Source: JAXDMU01 sp963762435 (GTDB taxonomy: Bacteria; Pseudomonadota; Alphaproteobacteria; ATCC43930; CGMCC-115725). From it: a stretch of 64,000 bases of DNA. Positions 40,370 through 48,392 of the stretch are shown piece by piece. The stretch is taken from NCBI GenBank assembly GCA_963762435.1, contig CAVXLN010000010.1:1-64000 (forward strand). The letters run 5' to 3'. The notes beneath the pieces are model-generated. The model was not told where the DNA came from. It did no database searches and saw only the letters and a list, made by a program, of their open reading frames with translations. Both the position numbers and the translations under genes were made by a program. Positions within the stretch are counted from its first letter, which is position 1. Every line of letters starts with the position of its first letter.

Positions 40370-43209
40370 GGCTGGTTAGCGGGGCAGGAGAGCTGCTTGT
40401 CCGATAGATATTTAGCGACCCAAGCCGGCCGGGCCTGCTGGTCGACGCGGTCCTGCCATTGCGCATCGTCGACCGGTGTCGCCGCGACGAACTCGTAATA
40501 GCTATAGGCAGCACCCTTGACGATCTCGCGCCGGCCATAGAACGGCACGAGTTGATCCCATTCGAGCGGCCGGCCGATGGCCGCCTCCAGCTCGCCACCA
40601 CTGCTGCCGGCGACATCGACCACCTTCATCATCGGATCGGGGGTCGAGAGCGCATAGCCGGGATTCGACAGGCTCATGAACACCAGGAAATTATGCTCGA
40701 CGGCACCGCCGACATATTGGATGGCCTGATAATCCTCAGCATTCATCGCCTCGCCGCTCAGCTCCTTCTGGGCGATCTTGCCGTAGCGCTGAGCATCGTC
40801 CCGCGATTCCGTCAGACGCCGGACGATGCCATCGCGCAGGCCGGTATCGGTGGCTGGATCCGCGGCCAGGATCGGGCCGGCCTCGACCAGCTTGATCGTC
40901 GCGTCGAACAGGCCGGCGATGGCGGCGAAGCTTGCCGGGTCGGGCTCGACATAGCCGCGCGGCGGCCGCAGCACGATGGATTCAAAGCCGCCCTCGCCGC
41001 ATTCGGCGTCCGTCTTGTCGTTGACCAGCACCGTGGCGTGCCGCAGCGTCGCCCAGGAGGCCAAGCCGGTCTGCAGGCGCTTGGCATTCCACAGCGGCCC
41101 GGCGATCGGGGCCGAGGCCGCATCCGCCCATTGGGTCGCGAGTCCGTCCAGCCATTTTTCATAAAGCGAGCCGGTGCCGTGCCCGGCATCGACGGCGAAG
41201 CGCTTGCGGGTGGCATCGAGGCGGGCGGCCAGATTGGGATATTTCGCCAGCACGCCGGTTTGGTCGAGCGTCTGGTACGCGAAGGCGTTGCCGGCGATCG
41301 CCGCGAAATCGAGGCCTGAGGGCAGCAGGCGGAGCGCGCCGTCTTTGGCCACGATCTGCTCCGGCTGCGGCCAGCCATCGTGATAGATCACATTGTCGAG
41401 CGCCTCGTTGTCCCAACCCCAGGACAGCGGGAAGATCCGGGCACCGGTGGGCCCGGCATGGGACGCCACAGCCGATTTCGCCCTTCCGTCGTCCCAGACG
41501 AGATCCAGCCGCGAGGGTGCGATGAAAGGCTTGTAGCTGCCGATCCAATCATCGGCCGCCTTGGCGACACCGGGATCGAGGCCGCGCAGCAGGGCGACAT
41601 CGGCATCCGACAGCTTCACCTGGCTCAGATAGCGCAGGGCGCCGAAATAACGCTTCTCGGCGTCTGTCTTGTAATGGCCGCGCGGCTTGAACTCGCCGTA
41701 GTCGACTTCGGTATCGAGAACGGCGGATCGGGCCCGGCCGGCCGCCGCCAGGATCAGCCTGGCTTCCTCGTTGCCCGCCTCGTGGCCGTCAAGCACGGCC
41801 TGGGCCGCGGCAAAGGCTTTGGCGAGTGCGGACTCGGCGTGGTTCTTGGCGAGATCGGCCGTCGCTACTTCAAGAAACCGCTTGAAACCCGGTATGGCGC
41901 GTTCGCGTTCCAGCACGATGAAGAGCCCGTCGAACGCCGCGCCATAGACCTCCCAGAACAGGTCGGTCGTCACGAAATAAGGGCGGGTCGGCACGCGCGA
42001 ATCCGGCGCCCCGCAGGCGTAGGATTCGGAATCATAGAGCCGGTAGATCTGGTCATCCTCGCCCAGGTTGCGGAACAACCCGTTGTCGCGGGTGAACCGG
42101 TCCTGGTCGGCGCCATTCTCCAGATACATCCAGGCATTGACGACATTAGCCAGCGGCACCTCGATCGGCGCATAGCGCAAGGTCGTCAGGCCGCCGCTCA
42201 CCGTCAAATCGACGATGCCGCGGCCATCAGGCGTCTGTGAGGGAACGGAGGCGAAATTCTGGTCGCCCAGGATCACCTTGTCCGTCTTGTCGCGCAGCCC
42301 ATGCAGACGCAGCCCCGCGATCTTGGGCTGCCATCCCAGGGTCGCCGCACCGTTCGGCGTGTAGGTCGTGATGCCGCCGCACGGTGCGTCGAGCGGGCTG
42401 GTCTTGCCCCAATTATCGAGGTCGTAGACGGTCTTGTGCAAGCATCTCTTATCGTCTTCCCAGATCAGCATATTGCCGGCCGGATGGAATGCGACCGGCA
42501 AGGCGGACGGCGTGGTGGTTCGATTGGGCGGGAATTCCGGCGAAAGCTTCCTGTCGTCGAGGCTGGCATTCGGGCCGGCAACGGTATAGAGCCGCGTGCC
42601 GGTCTCGCTGACGGTGCGCAGCGCATAGCCGTTGCTTGCCAGCTTCTCGCCGAAGAACAGCCGGTAGGCCGGCGCCTTGCCGTCACCCAAATCGAACGGC
42701 CTGGGACCGACGACGAGGCGGCGCAGCATTTTCGGGGTCTTATAGGCCGTGGCCGGCGCGAATTGCGGGCTGGTGGCATCGATCTTCAGGATCCGCGATC
42801 CCGCCGCATCGGTCGCCAGGAGGAACAGGGCCTTGCCCTGCGGATGCCACGCCAGTGACGCGATGCTTGCGTCGGCCGGGATGTCGAGGCTGCGCGCGAA
42901 TTTCTGGGCGTCGAACTGCCAGAAGGCCAGTTGCTGGCGATGGGCGGAATCCTCGACCACCAAGGCGACCTCGCCGCCGGTCGGCGCCACCTCGAAATCG
43001 ACCACCGCCATGCCGGGCGCCAGCGTGTAGGCCACGGGCTCGGCCGGCGCTGGAGCGATTACCGGCTCAGCCTCATCGAACAGCGAAGGCTGTTGGTAGG
43101 GTGTGGCGCCCGATGCGCCAAGACTATCGGTCAGTGAATCCGCAGAGGCGCCGATCGGCAATCCCGACAGGATGAGCATGATCGCGTAAACGAAGAGGCT
43201 CTTGGCCAT
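40366..43209 (-). CDS. DUF3160 family protein, exported
   Basis: The 947-residue protein starts with a signal peptide (LFVYAIMLILSGLPIGASA). The first part (about 60-370) reads like a beta-propeller/WD-like region (FEVAPTGGEVALVVED, then ILKIDATSPQFAPATAYK). The second part (about 400-940) matches DUF3160, with YFVTTDLFWEVYGAAFDGLF and YPNLAARLDATRKRFAV. DUF3160 has no known activity. It is cotranscribed with the CapA-like gene downstream, suggesting a joint envelope or capsule role. Confidence 0.8.
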   Translation of the reverse strand: MAKSLFVYAIMLILSGLPIGASADSLTDSLGASGATPYQQPSLFDEAEPVIAPAPAEPVAYTLAPGMAVVDFEVAPTGGEVALVVEDSAHRQQLAFWQFDAQKFARSLDIPADASIASLAWHPQGKALFLLATDAAGSRILKIDATSPQFAPATAYKTPKMLRRLVVGPRPFDLGDGKAPAYRLFFGEKLASNGYALRTVSETGTRLYTVAGPNASLDDRKLSPEFPPNRTTTPSALPVAFHPAGNMLIWEDDKRCLHKTVYDLDNWGKTSPLDAPCGGITTYTPNGAATLGWQPKIAGLRLHGLRDKTDKVILGDQNFASVPSQTPDGRGIVDLTVSGGLTTLRYAPIEVPLANVVNAWMYLENGADQDRFTRDNGLFRNLGEDDQIYRLYDSESYACGAPDSRVPTRPYFVTTDLFWEVYGAAFDGLFIVLERERAIPGFKRFLEVATADLAKNHAESALAKAFAAAQAVLDGHEAGNEEARLILAAAGRARSAVLDTEVDYGEFKPRGHYKTDAEKRYFGALRYLSQVKLSDADVALLRGLDPGVAKAADDWIGSYKPFIAPSRLDLVWDDGRAKSAVASHAGPTGARIFPLSWGWDNEALDNVIYHDGWPQPEQIVAKDGALRLLPSGLDFAAIAGNAFAYQTLDQTGVLAKYPNLAARLDATRKRFAVDAGHGTGSLYEKWLDGLATQWADAASAPIAGPLWNAKRLQTGLASWATLRHATVLVNDKTDAECGEGGFESIVLRPPRGYVEPDPASFAAIAGLFDATIKLVEAGPILAADPATDTGLRDGIVRRLTESRDDAQRYGKIAQKELSGEAMNAEDYQAIQYVGGAVEHNFLVFMSLSNPGYALSTPDPMMKVVDVAGSSGGELEAAIGRPLEWDQLVPFYGRREIVKGAAYSYYEFVAATPVDDAQWQDRVDQQARPAWVAKYLSDKQLSCPANQP

Positions 43210-43342
43210 ATCCGATCCCGATGTTTGGCGGGGTGATTGCCGAGCATAGCCCGAGGGCTGCGCCCATCGACCTGGGAGCCTCTTTCATAAGTCAATTCGC
43301 GTTGAGGGAGAATGGGCCTGCTGGCCCGATCGCCAGCGAATG

Positions 43343-43378
43343 ACGGCCGGCGGAAACGAGGTGTCTTCCGCCGGCCGT
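43343..43378 (-). terminator. Hairpin downstream of the thiolase gene
   Basis: A perfect 13-bp stem (43343-43355 with 43366-43378) encloses a 10-base loop, 14 bases past the thiolase stop. No U-tract follows on the minus strand, so it is a terminator or mRNA-stabilising hairpin rather than a classical intrinsic terminator. It separates the TetR-thiolase unit from the DUF3160-CapA unit, which runs the same way. Confidence 0.6.
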
Positions 43379-43392
43379 AAACGCCTCAGGGC

Positions 43393-44562
43393 CTAAAGCC
43401 GCTCGACGATCGTCACATTGGCGAGCCCGCCGCCCTCGCACATGGTCTGAAGCCCATAGCGCTTGTTGCGGCTCTTCAAGGCATGGACGAGCGTGGTCAT
43501 GAGCTTGGTGCCGGACGCGCCCAAGGGATGGCCGAGTGCTATGGCGCCGCCATGGACGTTCAAGCGCTCGGGATCGGCCTCGAGCGTCTTGAGCCAGGCG
43601 GTCGGCACGGACGCGAAGGCCTCGTTCACCTCATAGAGATCGATATCCTCGATCTTCATGCCGGCCTTCTTGAGCGCCCTCTCGGTCGCGGGCAGCGGGG
43701 CCTCGAGCATGATCACCGGGTCGCCGCCGATCACCGTCATGTGGTGGATGCGCGCGATCGGGGCGATACCCAGCCGCTTCAAGCCGGCCTCGCTCACGAT
43801 CATGACGCCCGACGCGCCGTCGCAGATCTGACTCGAGCTCGCGGCCGTGATGGCGCCGCCCTCGGCCAGGAGCTTGACCGCACGCATGGCGTCGAGATTG
43901 GCGTCGAAGCGGATGCCCTCATCGACCGTATGCTGCTCCCTGCCATCCTCGGTCATGATCTCGAGCGGCACGATTTCGCTTTTGAACAGGCCGGCCTGGG
44001 TGGCGCCGATCGCCTTCTGATGGCTCTCATAGGCGAAGCGGTCGAGCGCCTCCTTATCGAGCCCGTACTTCTTCGCCATCATCTCAGCGCCGGTGAACTG
44101 GCTGAACTGGATGTTGGGATAGCGCTCCTCGATATTGGCGCTCTTGTAGAAGCCGAAGCCGTTCTTGGCCGGCAGCGCCGCCGAAAGGCCCATCGGCACC
44201 CGCGTCATGCTCTCGACGCCGCCGGCGATGACGACATCCATGACACCCGACATCACGGCCTGGGCCGCGAAATGGAGCGCCTGCTGCGACGAGCCGCATT
44301 GCCGGTCGACCGAGGTGGCCGGCACGCTTTCGGGCAGCTTGGAGGCGAGCACGGCGTTGCGTGCGACGTTCAAGGCCTGCTCGCCGACCTGGCCGACGCA
44401 GCCGAAAATGACATCCTCGACCGCGGCGGGATCGGCCCCGCTGCGCTCGATCAGCGCGTTGAGCACGGCACCGCCGAGATCGGCCGGATGCCAATCCTTG
44501 AGCTTGCTGCCCTTGCGCCCGCCGGCTGTGCGGGCTGCCGCCACGATATAGGCCTCAGCCAT
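43393..44562 (-). CDS. Acetyl-CoA acyltransferase (thiolase)
   Basis: The 389-residue thiolase has the nucleophilic Cys89 in VDRQCGSSQQALHFA, NEAFASVPTAWL, the catalytic His in HGGAIALGHPLGASG and the second Cys in QTMCEGGGLANV. It either cleaves 3-ketoacyl-CoA in beta-oxidation or condenses acetyl-CoA. The TetR gene immediately upstream overlaps it by eight bases, which suggests a fatty-acid-type regulator. Confidence 0.9.
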   Translation of the reverse strand: MAEAYIVAAARTAGGRKGSKLKDWHPADLGGAVLNALIERSGADPAAVEDVIFGCVGQVGEQALNVARNAVLASKLPESVPATSVDRQCGSSQQALHFAAQAVMSGVMDVVIAGGVESMTRVPMGLSAALPAKNGFGFYKSANIEERYPNIQFSQFTGAEMMAKKYGLDKEALDRFAYESHQKAIGATQAGLFKSEIVPLEIMTEDGREQHTVDEGIRFDANLDAMRAVKLLAEGGAITAASSSQICDGASGVMIVSEAGLKRLGIAPIARIHHMTVIGGDPVIMLEAPLPATERALKKAGMKIEDIDLYEVNEAFASVPTAWLKTLEADPERLNVHGGAIALGHPLGASGTKLMTTLVHALKSRNKRYGLQTMCEGGGLANVTIVERL

Positions 44563-45223
44563 GATCCCCTCCCTCCGTGATTGTTCCGTTCAACTCGGCC
44601 GCCTCGTCGAGGCGGAAAGCCTTGAGATAAGCCGACGCCAGATCCGCCGCCAAACTGTCGGTGTCGAGCTCGTGGCCGCGCCGCTGGACGATCGCGGTCC
44701 AGGCGATGTGCTCCGCACCGCCGAACACCATGTCGCGCATGATCGCCGGCGTCAGGCCGCCGCGCGGCCCCGGCTCGATGCCCCAGCGCTCGAGCAGCCG
44801 CACGAACAAATTGGTGTAGCGCCGGAACAGGCCGCGCGCCTGGGAATCGGGATAGGCTTCGGCGGCGCGCACCTCGCGCAGCCAGATGCGGAAGCTTTCC
44901 TCATGATCGAGAATGGTGCGGAGCTGCACCGCGATCAGCCCTTCGAGCCCGGCACGCAGGCTTGGAGCATCCTCGATCGCGCGTTCGGCCTCGGCCACGC
45001 GCTTTTCCAGCGCCAGGAAGCCCACGCGCAGGATGAGATCGCGCTTGTCGCGGAAATAATTGTAGAGCGTGCCTTCGCTGAGGCCAGCGGCACCGGCGAC
45101 CATGGCCATCGAGACCTTGTCGTAGCCGCGTTCGGCAAAGAGCGCGGCCGCAATCGCCAGGATGCCCGCTTCGCGCTCGCCGCGCTGCCCCACTGGGACG
45201 ATGAGTCTCGCTTCACCTGCCAT
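44555..45223 (-). CDS. TetR-family transcriptional regulator
   Basis: The 222-residue protein has an N-terminal helix-turn-helix (AALFAERGYDKVSMAMVAGA, then LSEGTLYNYFRDKRDLILRV) and a C-terminal helical ligand domain. I chose MAGEARLIVPVGQRGE at 45223; the open frame further upstream has no good start signal. It overlaps the thiolase and is divergent from the GMC oxidoreductase, and probably controls one or both in response to an acyl-CoA or related ligand. Confidence 0.88.
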   Translation of the reverse strand: MAGEARLIVPVGQRGEREAGILAIAAALFAERGYDKVSMAMVAGAAGLSEGTLYNYFRDKRDLILRVGFLALEKRVAEAERAIEDAPSLRAGLEGLIAVQLRTILDHEESFRIWLREVRAAEAYPDSQARGLFRRYTNLFVRLLERWGIEPGPRGGLTPAIMRDMVFGGAEHIAWTAIVQRRGHELDTDSLAADLASAYLKAFRLDEAAELNGTITEGGDHG

Positions 45224-45308
45224 GAAATGAGGTGGACACTCATCGGGGATTCGAGTCAACCTCAAAACTGAGGCGCGCTCAGAAAGCGCCCGAGGGGAGA
45301 GATGGTTC

Positions 45309-46937
45309 ATGTATGACTACGTTATCGTCGGCGCCGGCTCGGCCGGCTGCGTGCTGGCAAACCGGCTGAGCGAAGATTCCTCGGTCAAGGTGCTGCTGCT
45401 CGAAGCCGGCGGACGCGACACCAATCCCTTCATCCATATGCCTGCCGGCTATGTGGCGCTGATGCGCGGCGGCTGGGTCGATTGGGGCTATCACACCGAG
45501 CCGCAGAAGAATCTGGGCAACCGCAAGCTGTTCTGGCCGCGCGGCAAGGTGCTGGGCGGTTCCTCCTCGGTCAACGGCATGGTCTATATCCGCGGCTGCC
45601 ACAGCGATTACGACACCTGGCGACAGCTGGGCAATGCCGGGTGGTCCTATGCCGATTGCCTGCCCTATTTCCGCCGGTCGGAGCACTATGAGCGCGGCGG
45701 GGACGATTATCACGGCGGCGACGGGCCGCTCCGGGTCATGCGACCGAGCGTGAAGAGCGCGCTGTCCAAGGCCTGGGTCGAGGCTGGCCAGCAGGCGGGC
45801 TATCCCTACAACGACGATTTCAATGCCGCCGGCCAGGAAGGCTTCGGCCCGATCGACAGCACGATCGGCGACGCCAAGCGGGCCAGTGCCGCCGTCTGCT
45901 ATCTGAAGCCGGCGCTGGCGCGGCCCAACCTCACCGTCATCACCAAGGCACAGACGACCCGCATCCTGTTCGAAGGCACGCGCGCGGTCGGCGTCGAGTA
46001 CATCCAGGAAAAGGAAGTGAAGCAGGCCCGCGCCGAGCGCGAGGTGCTGCTGTCGGGCGGCGCCATCAACTCGCCGCAAGTGCTGATGCTGTCGGGCATC
46101 GGCAATGGCGATCATCTCAAGCAGCACGGCATCGAGGCCAAGGTGTCCTTGAAGGGCGTCGGCCAGAATCTGCAGGACCATCTGCATTCGATGGTCAAAT
46201 GGGGCTGCACTCAGCCGATCACGCTCTACAAGAATGTGAAACCGCTCAATGTCGCCAAGGCGATGGCGCAATATTACTTGTTCAAATCGGGGCCGAGCGC
46301 CACGCCGGGCCTGGAAGCGCTTGCCTTCGTCAAATCGCGGCCGGAAGTGGCCGATCCCGATCTGCAATATCACTTCGTCATGGCGCTCTATAACGATCAT
46401 GGCCGCGACCTCATCCCGCGCCATGGCTTCATGTCCTATTTCAACATTTCGCGCCCGGAAAGCCGCGGATTTATTCAATTGCGCTCGCCCGATCCGCTGG
46501 CGCATCCGATGATCGAGCCGAACTACCTCGAATGCGAGAATGATCTGCGCACGCTCCGCGCCGGCCTCAAGATCAGCCGCGAAATCGTGGCGCAGAAGGC
46601 GTTCGATCCCTATCGCGGCGAGGAGCTGGCGCCCGGCCCCGCGCTCACGACCGATCGCGAGATCGACGACTACATCCGCGCCAATTCCGAGACGCTCTAT
46701 CACCCGGTCGGCACCTGCAAGATGGGGCAGGACGATCTCGCCGTGGTCGACGACCAGCTGCGCGTGCATGGCACCGAAGGGCTGCGCGTGATCGACGCCT
46801 CGGTCATGCCGCGGCTGGTCAGCGGCAACACCAATGCGCCGACCATCATGATCGCGGAAAAGGCCGCCGACATGATCCGCGGCCGGCCGCAGCTGGCGCC
46901 GATCGAGCAGCCGGCGGAGACGCGCCGGGCATCGTGA
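45309..46937 (+). CDS. GMC-family FAD oxidoreductase (choline/alcohol dehydrogenase-like)
   Basis: The 542-residue protein starts with the FAD-binding MYDYVIVGAGSAGCVLANRL. It contains the GMC signatures WPRGKVLGGSSSVNGMVYI and GGAINSPQVLMLSGIG. The catalytic His is in LYHPVGTCKMG and a second conserved residue lies in SGNTNAPTIMIAEKAADMI. It resembles choline and alcohol dehydrogenases; the substrate is unknown. Its stop overlaps the GTG start of the PqqD-kinase fusion (GTGA at 46934-46937), which couples the two genes. Confidence 0.9.
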   Translation: MYDYVIVGAGSAGCVLANRLSEDSSVKVLLLEAGGRDTNPFIHMPAGYVALMRGGWVDWGYHTEPQKNLGNRKLFWPRGKVLGGSSSVNGMVYIRGCHSDYDTWRQLGNAGWSYADCLPYFRRSEHYERGGDDYHGGDGPLRVMRPSVKSALSKAWVEAGQQAGYPYNDDFNAAGQEGFGPIDSTIGDAKRASAAVCYLKPALARPNLTVITKAQTTRILFEGTRAVGVEYIQEKEVKQARAEREVLLSGGAINSPQVLMLSGIGNGDHLKQHGIEAKVSLKGVGQNLQDHLHSMVKWGCTQPITLYKNVKPLNVAKAMAQYYLFKSGPSATPGLEALAFVKSRPEVADPDLQYHFVMALYNDHGRDLIPRHGFMSYFNISRPESRGFIQLRSPDPLAHPMIEPNYLECENDLRTLRAGLKISREIVAQKAFDPYRGEELAPGPALTTDREIDDYIRANSETLYHPVGTCKMGQDDLAVVDDQLRVHGTEGLRVIDASVMPRLVSGNTNAPTIMIAEKAADMIRGRPQLAPIEQPAETRRAS

Positions 46938-48127
46938 CGCTCAAGGAAGAGCCGCACGCCGCACCCGCCCGAGGCACGCATCTCTTCCTGCTCGACGGTG
47001 CGGGCGTGCTGTTCTCGACGAAGCGGCAGGAGCTGCGTGCGCTCAATGGCTCCGCCGCCTTCATCTGGTGCTGCCTCGAGGAAGGCATGGCGAGGGTGGA
47101 GATTGGCGTGGCCCTGGTCGAAAGCTTCGGCCTCGACCAGGCCGAAGCCGAGGGGTTCGTGGCACTTTCGCTGACCGAGTGGCGGAAGCTGGGGCTGCTC
47201 GCCGGTGCCGAAGACTTGGCCGCCGAGGCTCGGAGCCGCCCGGCAGCCGTGGAGCGCGATGCGCCGGCCCGCCCGGATGCCGATTTCCATGCCCATCGCC
47301 GCTATCGCCTGCTCGACACGATCCTCCGCCTGCGCTTTACCGATCAGGCGCAGCTCGACCGTGTGCATCCCGTGCTGGCGCACCTCACGATCCCGAACGA
47401 GCCCGGCGCTGACCTCACACTCGATCTCGCCCTCGATGCCGGGGGCCATTGGGTGGAATGCGGCGGCGAGCGGCTCGGCCCGGTCACGCTCGAAGGGCTG
47501 GCGCCGCTGGTCAAGACCCAAGTCTGGCTCGGCGCCATCAATCGATCGTCATACTTGCTCTATCTCCATGCCGGCGTGATCGGCGTGGGCGAGGATTGCT
47601 TGCTGCTGCCGGCCGCCCCCGGCAGCGGCAAGACGACCTTGACCGCGGCCCTCACCCATTCGGGCCGCGACTATCTGTCGGACGAGGCAGCGCTCCTCGA
47701 GAGCGGCAGCCTCGAAGTGCGGCCGCTGCCGCTCGGCCTCGGCATCAAGCCGGGTGCCTGGCCGCTGCTCGAGCCGCTGTTCCCGGCATTGGGCGCGCTC
47801 CCGACGCATCGGCGCGAAGATGGGATGCTCGTCCGCTATCTGCCGCCGCCCGGCCCCGTGCCGCCGCCCGAGCGGCGCTGGACCGCCCGCTGGATCGTCT
47901 TCCCCCGATATGAGGCGGGTGCTGCGACCGAGCTTCGCCCCCTGCCGCGCGTGGACGCCTTGCACCGGCTGATGGCCGAATGTTTGGCGATTCCGCGGCC
48001 GCTCGAGCGGCAGGACATCGCCGATCTGGTCGCCTGGATCGGCGGCATCGATTGCTTCGAACTGCCCAATGGCGGGCTGGCCGAGGCCGTCGGACTCATT
48101 AACGAAAGGTTGCTAAGCGTCAGTTAG
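46934..48127 (+). CDS. PqqD-like domain fused to HPr-kinase-like ATPase
   Basis: Residues about 14-95 form a PqqD-like domain (FLLDGAGVLFSTKRQELRAL, then AAFIWCCLEEGMARVEIGVA), the leader-recognition fold of RiPP systems. Residues about 120-397 resemble HprK: LYLHAGVIGVGEDCLLLPA leads into Walker A APGSGKTTLT (228-237) and then DYLSDEAALLE. HprK-like proteins in peptide clusters phosphorylate a peptide. GTG 46934 overlaps the oxidoreductase stop. A 56-residue peptide gene follows after 94 bases, and a nucleotidyltransferase converges on it. Confidence 0.8.
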   Translation: MTLKEEPHAAPARGTHLFLLDGAGVLFSTKRQELRALNGSAAFIWCCLEEGMARVEIGVALVESFGLDQAEAEGFVALSLTEWRKLGLLAGAEDLAAEARSRPAAVERDAPARPDADFHAHRRYRLLDTILRLRFTDQAQLDRVHPVLAHLTIPNEPGADLTLDLALDAGGHWVECGGERLGPVTLEGLAPLVKTQVWLGAINRSSYLLYLHAGVIGVGEDCLLLPAAPGSGKTTLTAALTHSGRDYLSDEAALLESGSLEVRPLPLGLGIKPGAWPLLEPLFPALGALPTHRREDGMLVRYLPPPGPVPPPERRWTARWIVFPRYEAGAATELRPLPRVDALHRLMAECLAIPRPLERQDIADLVAWIGGIDCFELPNGGLAEAVGLINERLLSVS

Positions 48128-48221
48128 AAATCAAATATTTCGCGAGAATTTTGCATAAAATATGATAGTGTTTGTTCCACCTGGGTTGCGTCGGTGACAA
48201 CCCTGGCGTTGGAGACAGAAA

Positions 48222-48392
48222 ATGGATTCCTCGACTTCCGATTTCGAACGCAAAGCGATTGAAGAACGCCGCGCCTTCCTGCGTACGGCCGGCCGGGCAG
48301 CCATCACGGCGCCCGCAGTGACGCTCCTCCTCGCAGCCTCGACCAAGCCGGCAGCAGCCGCTCCGACCTACGGTCCGATCCTTCCGGGCTGA
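48222..48392 (+). CDS. Small Tat-leader peptide, putative precursor
   Basis: This 56-residue frame is below common length cut-offs. It has GGAG at 48211-48214, seven bases before ATG. The peptide starts MDSSTSDFERKAIE and has a twin-arginine motif ERRAFLRTAGR, a hydrophobic stretch APAVTLLLAAS, and an AAA site in KPAAAA. Cleavage there leaves only PTYGPILPG. The 94-base upstream spacer is AT-rich, with TATGAT at 48161-48166 and a GGGTTG/CAACCC hairpin. The 3' end overlaps the convergent gene by 25 bases. No acidic residue is placed for a lasso ring. Confidence 0.65.
   Translation: MDSSTSDFERKAIEERRAFLRTAGRAAITAPAVTLLLAASTKPAAAAPTYGPILPG

Noticed and set aside
45279..46769. Minus-strand frame opposite the GMC oxidoreductase
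   Set aside because: The oxidoreductase has all family motifs; the antisense frame is Arg/Gly/His-rich filler.
48222..48392. Lasso peptide precursor
   Set aside because: No acidic residue stands 7-9 positions into the tail, the tail is only nine residues, and no asparagine-synthetase-like cyclase or leader protease is nearby.
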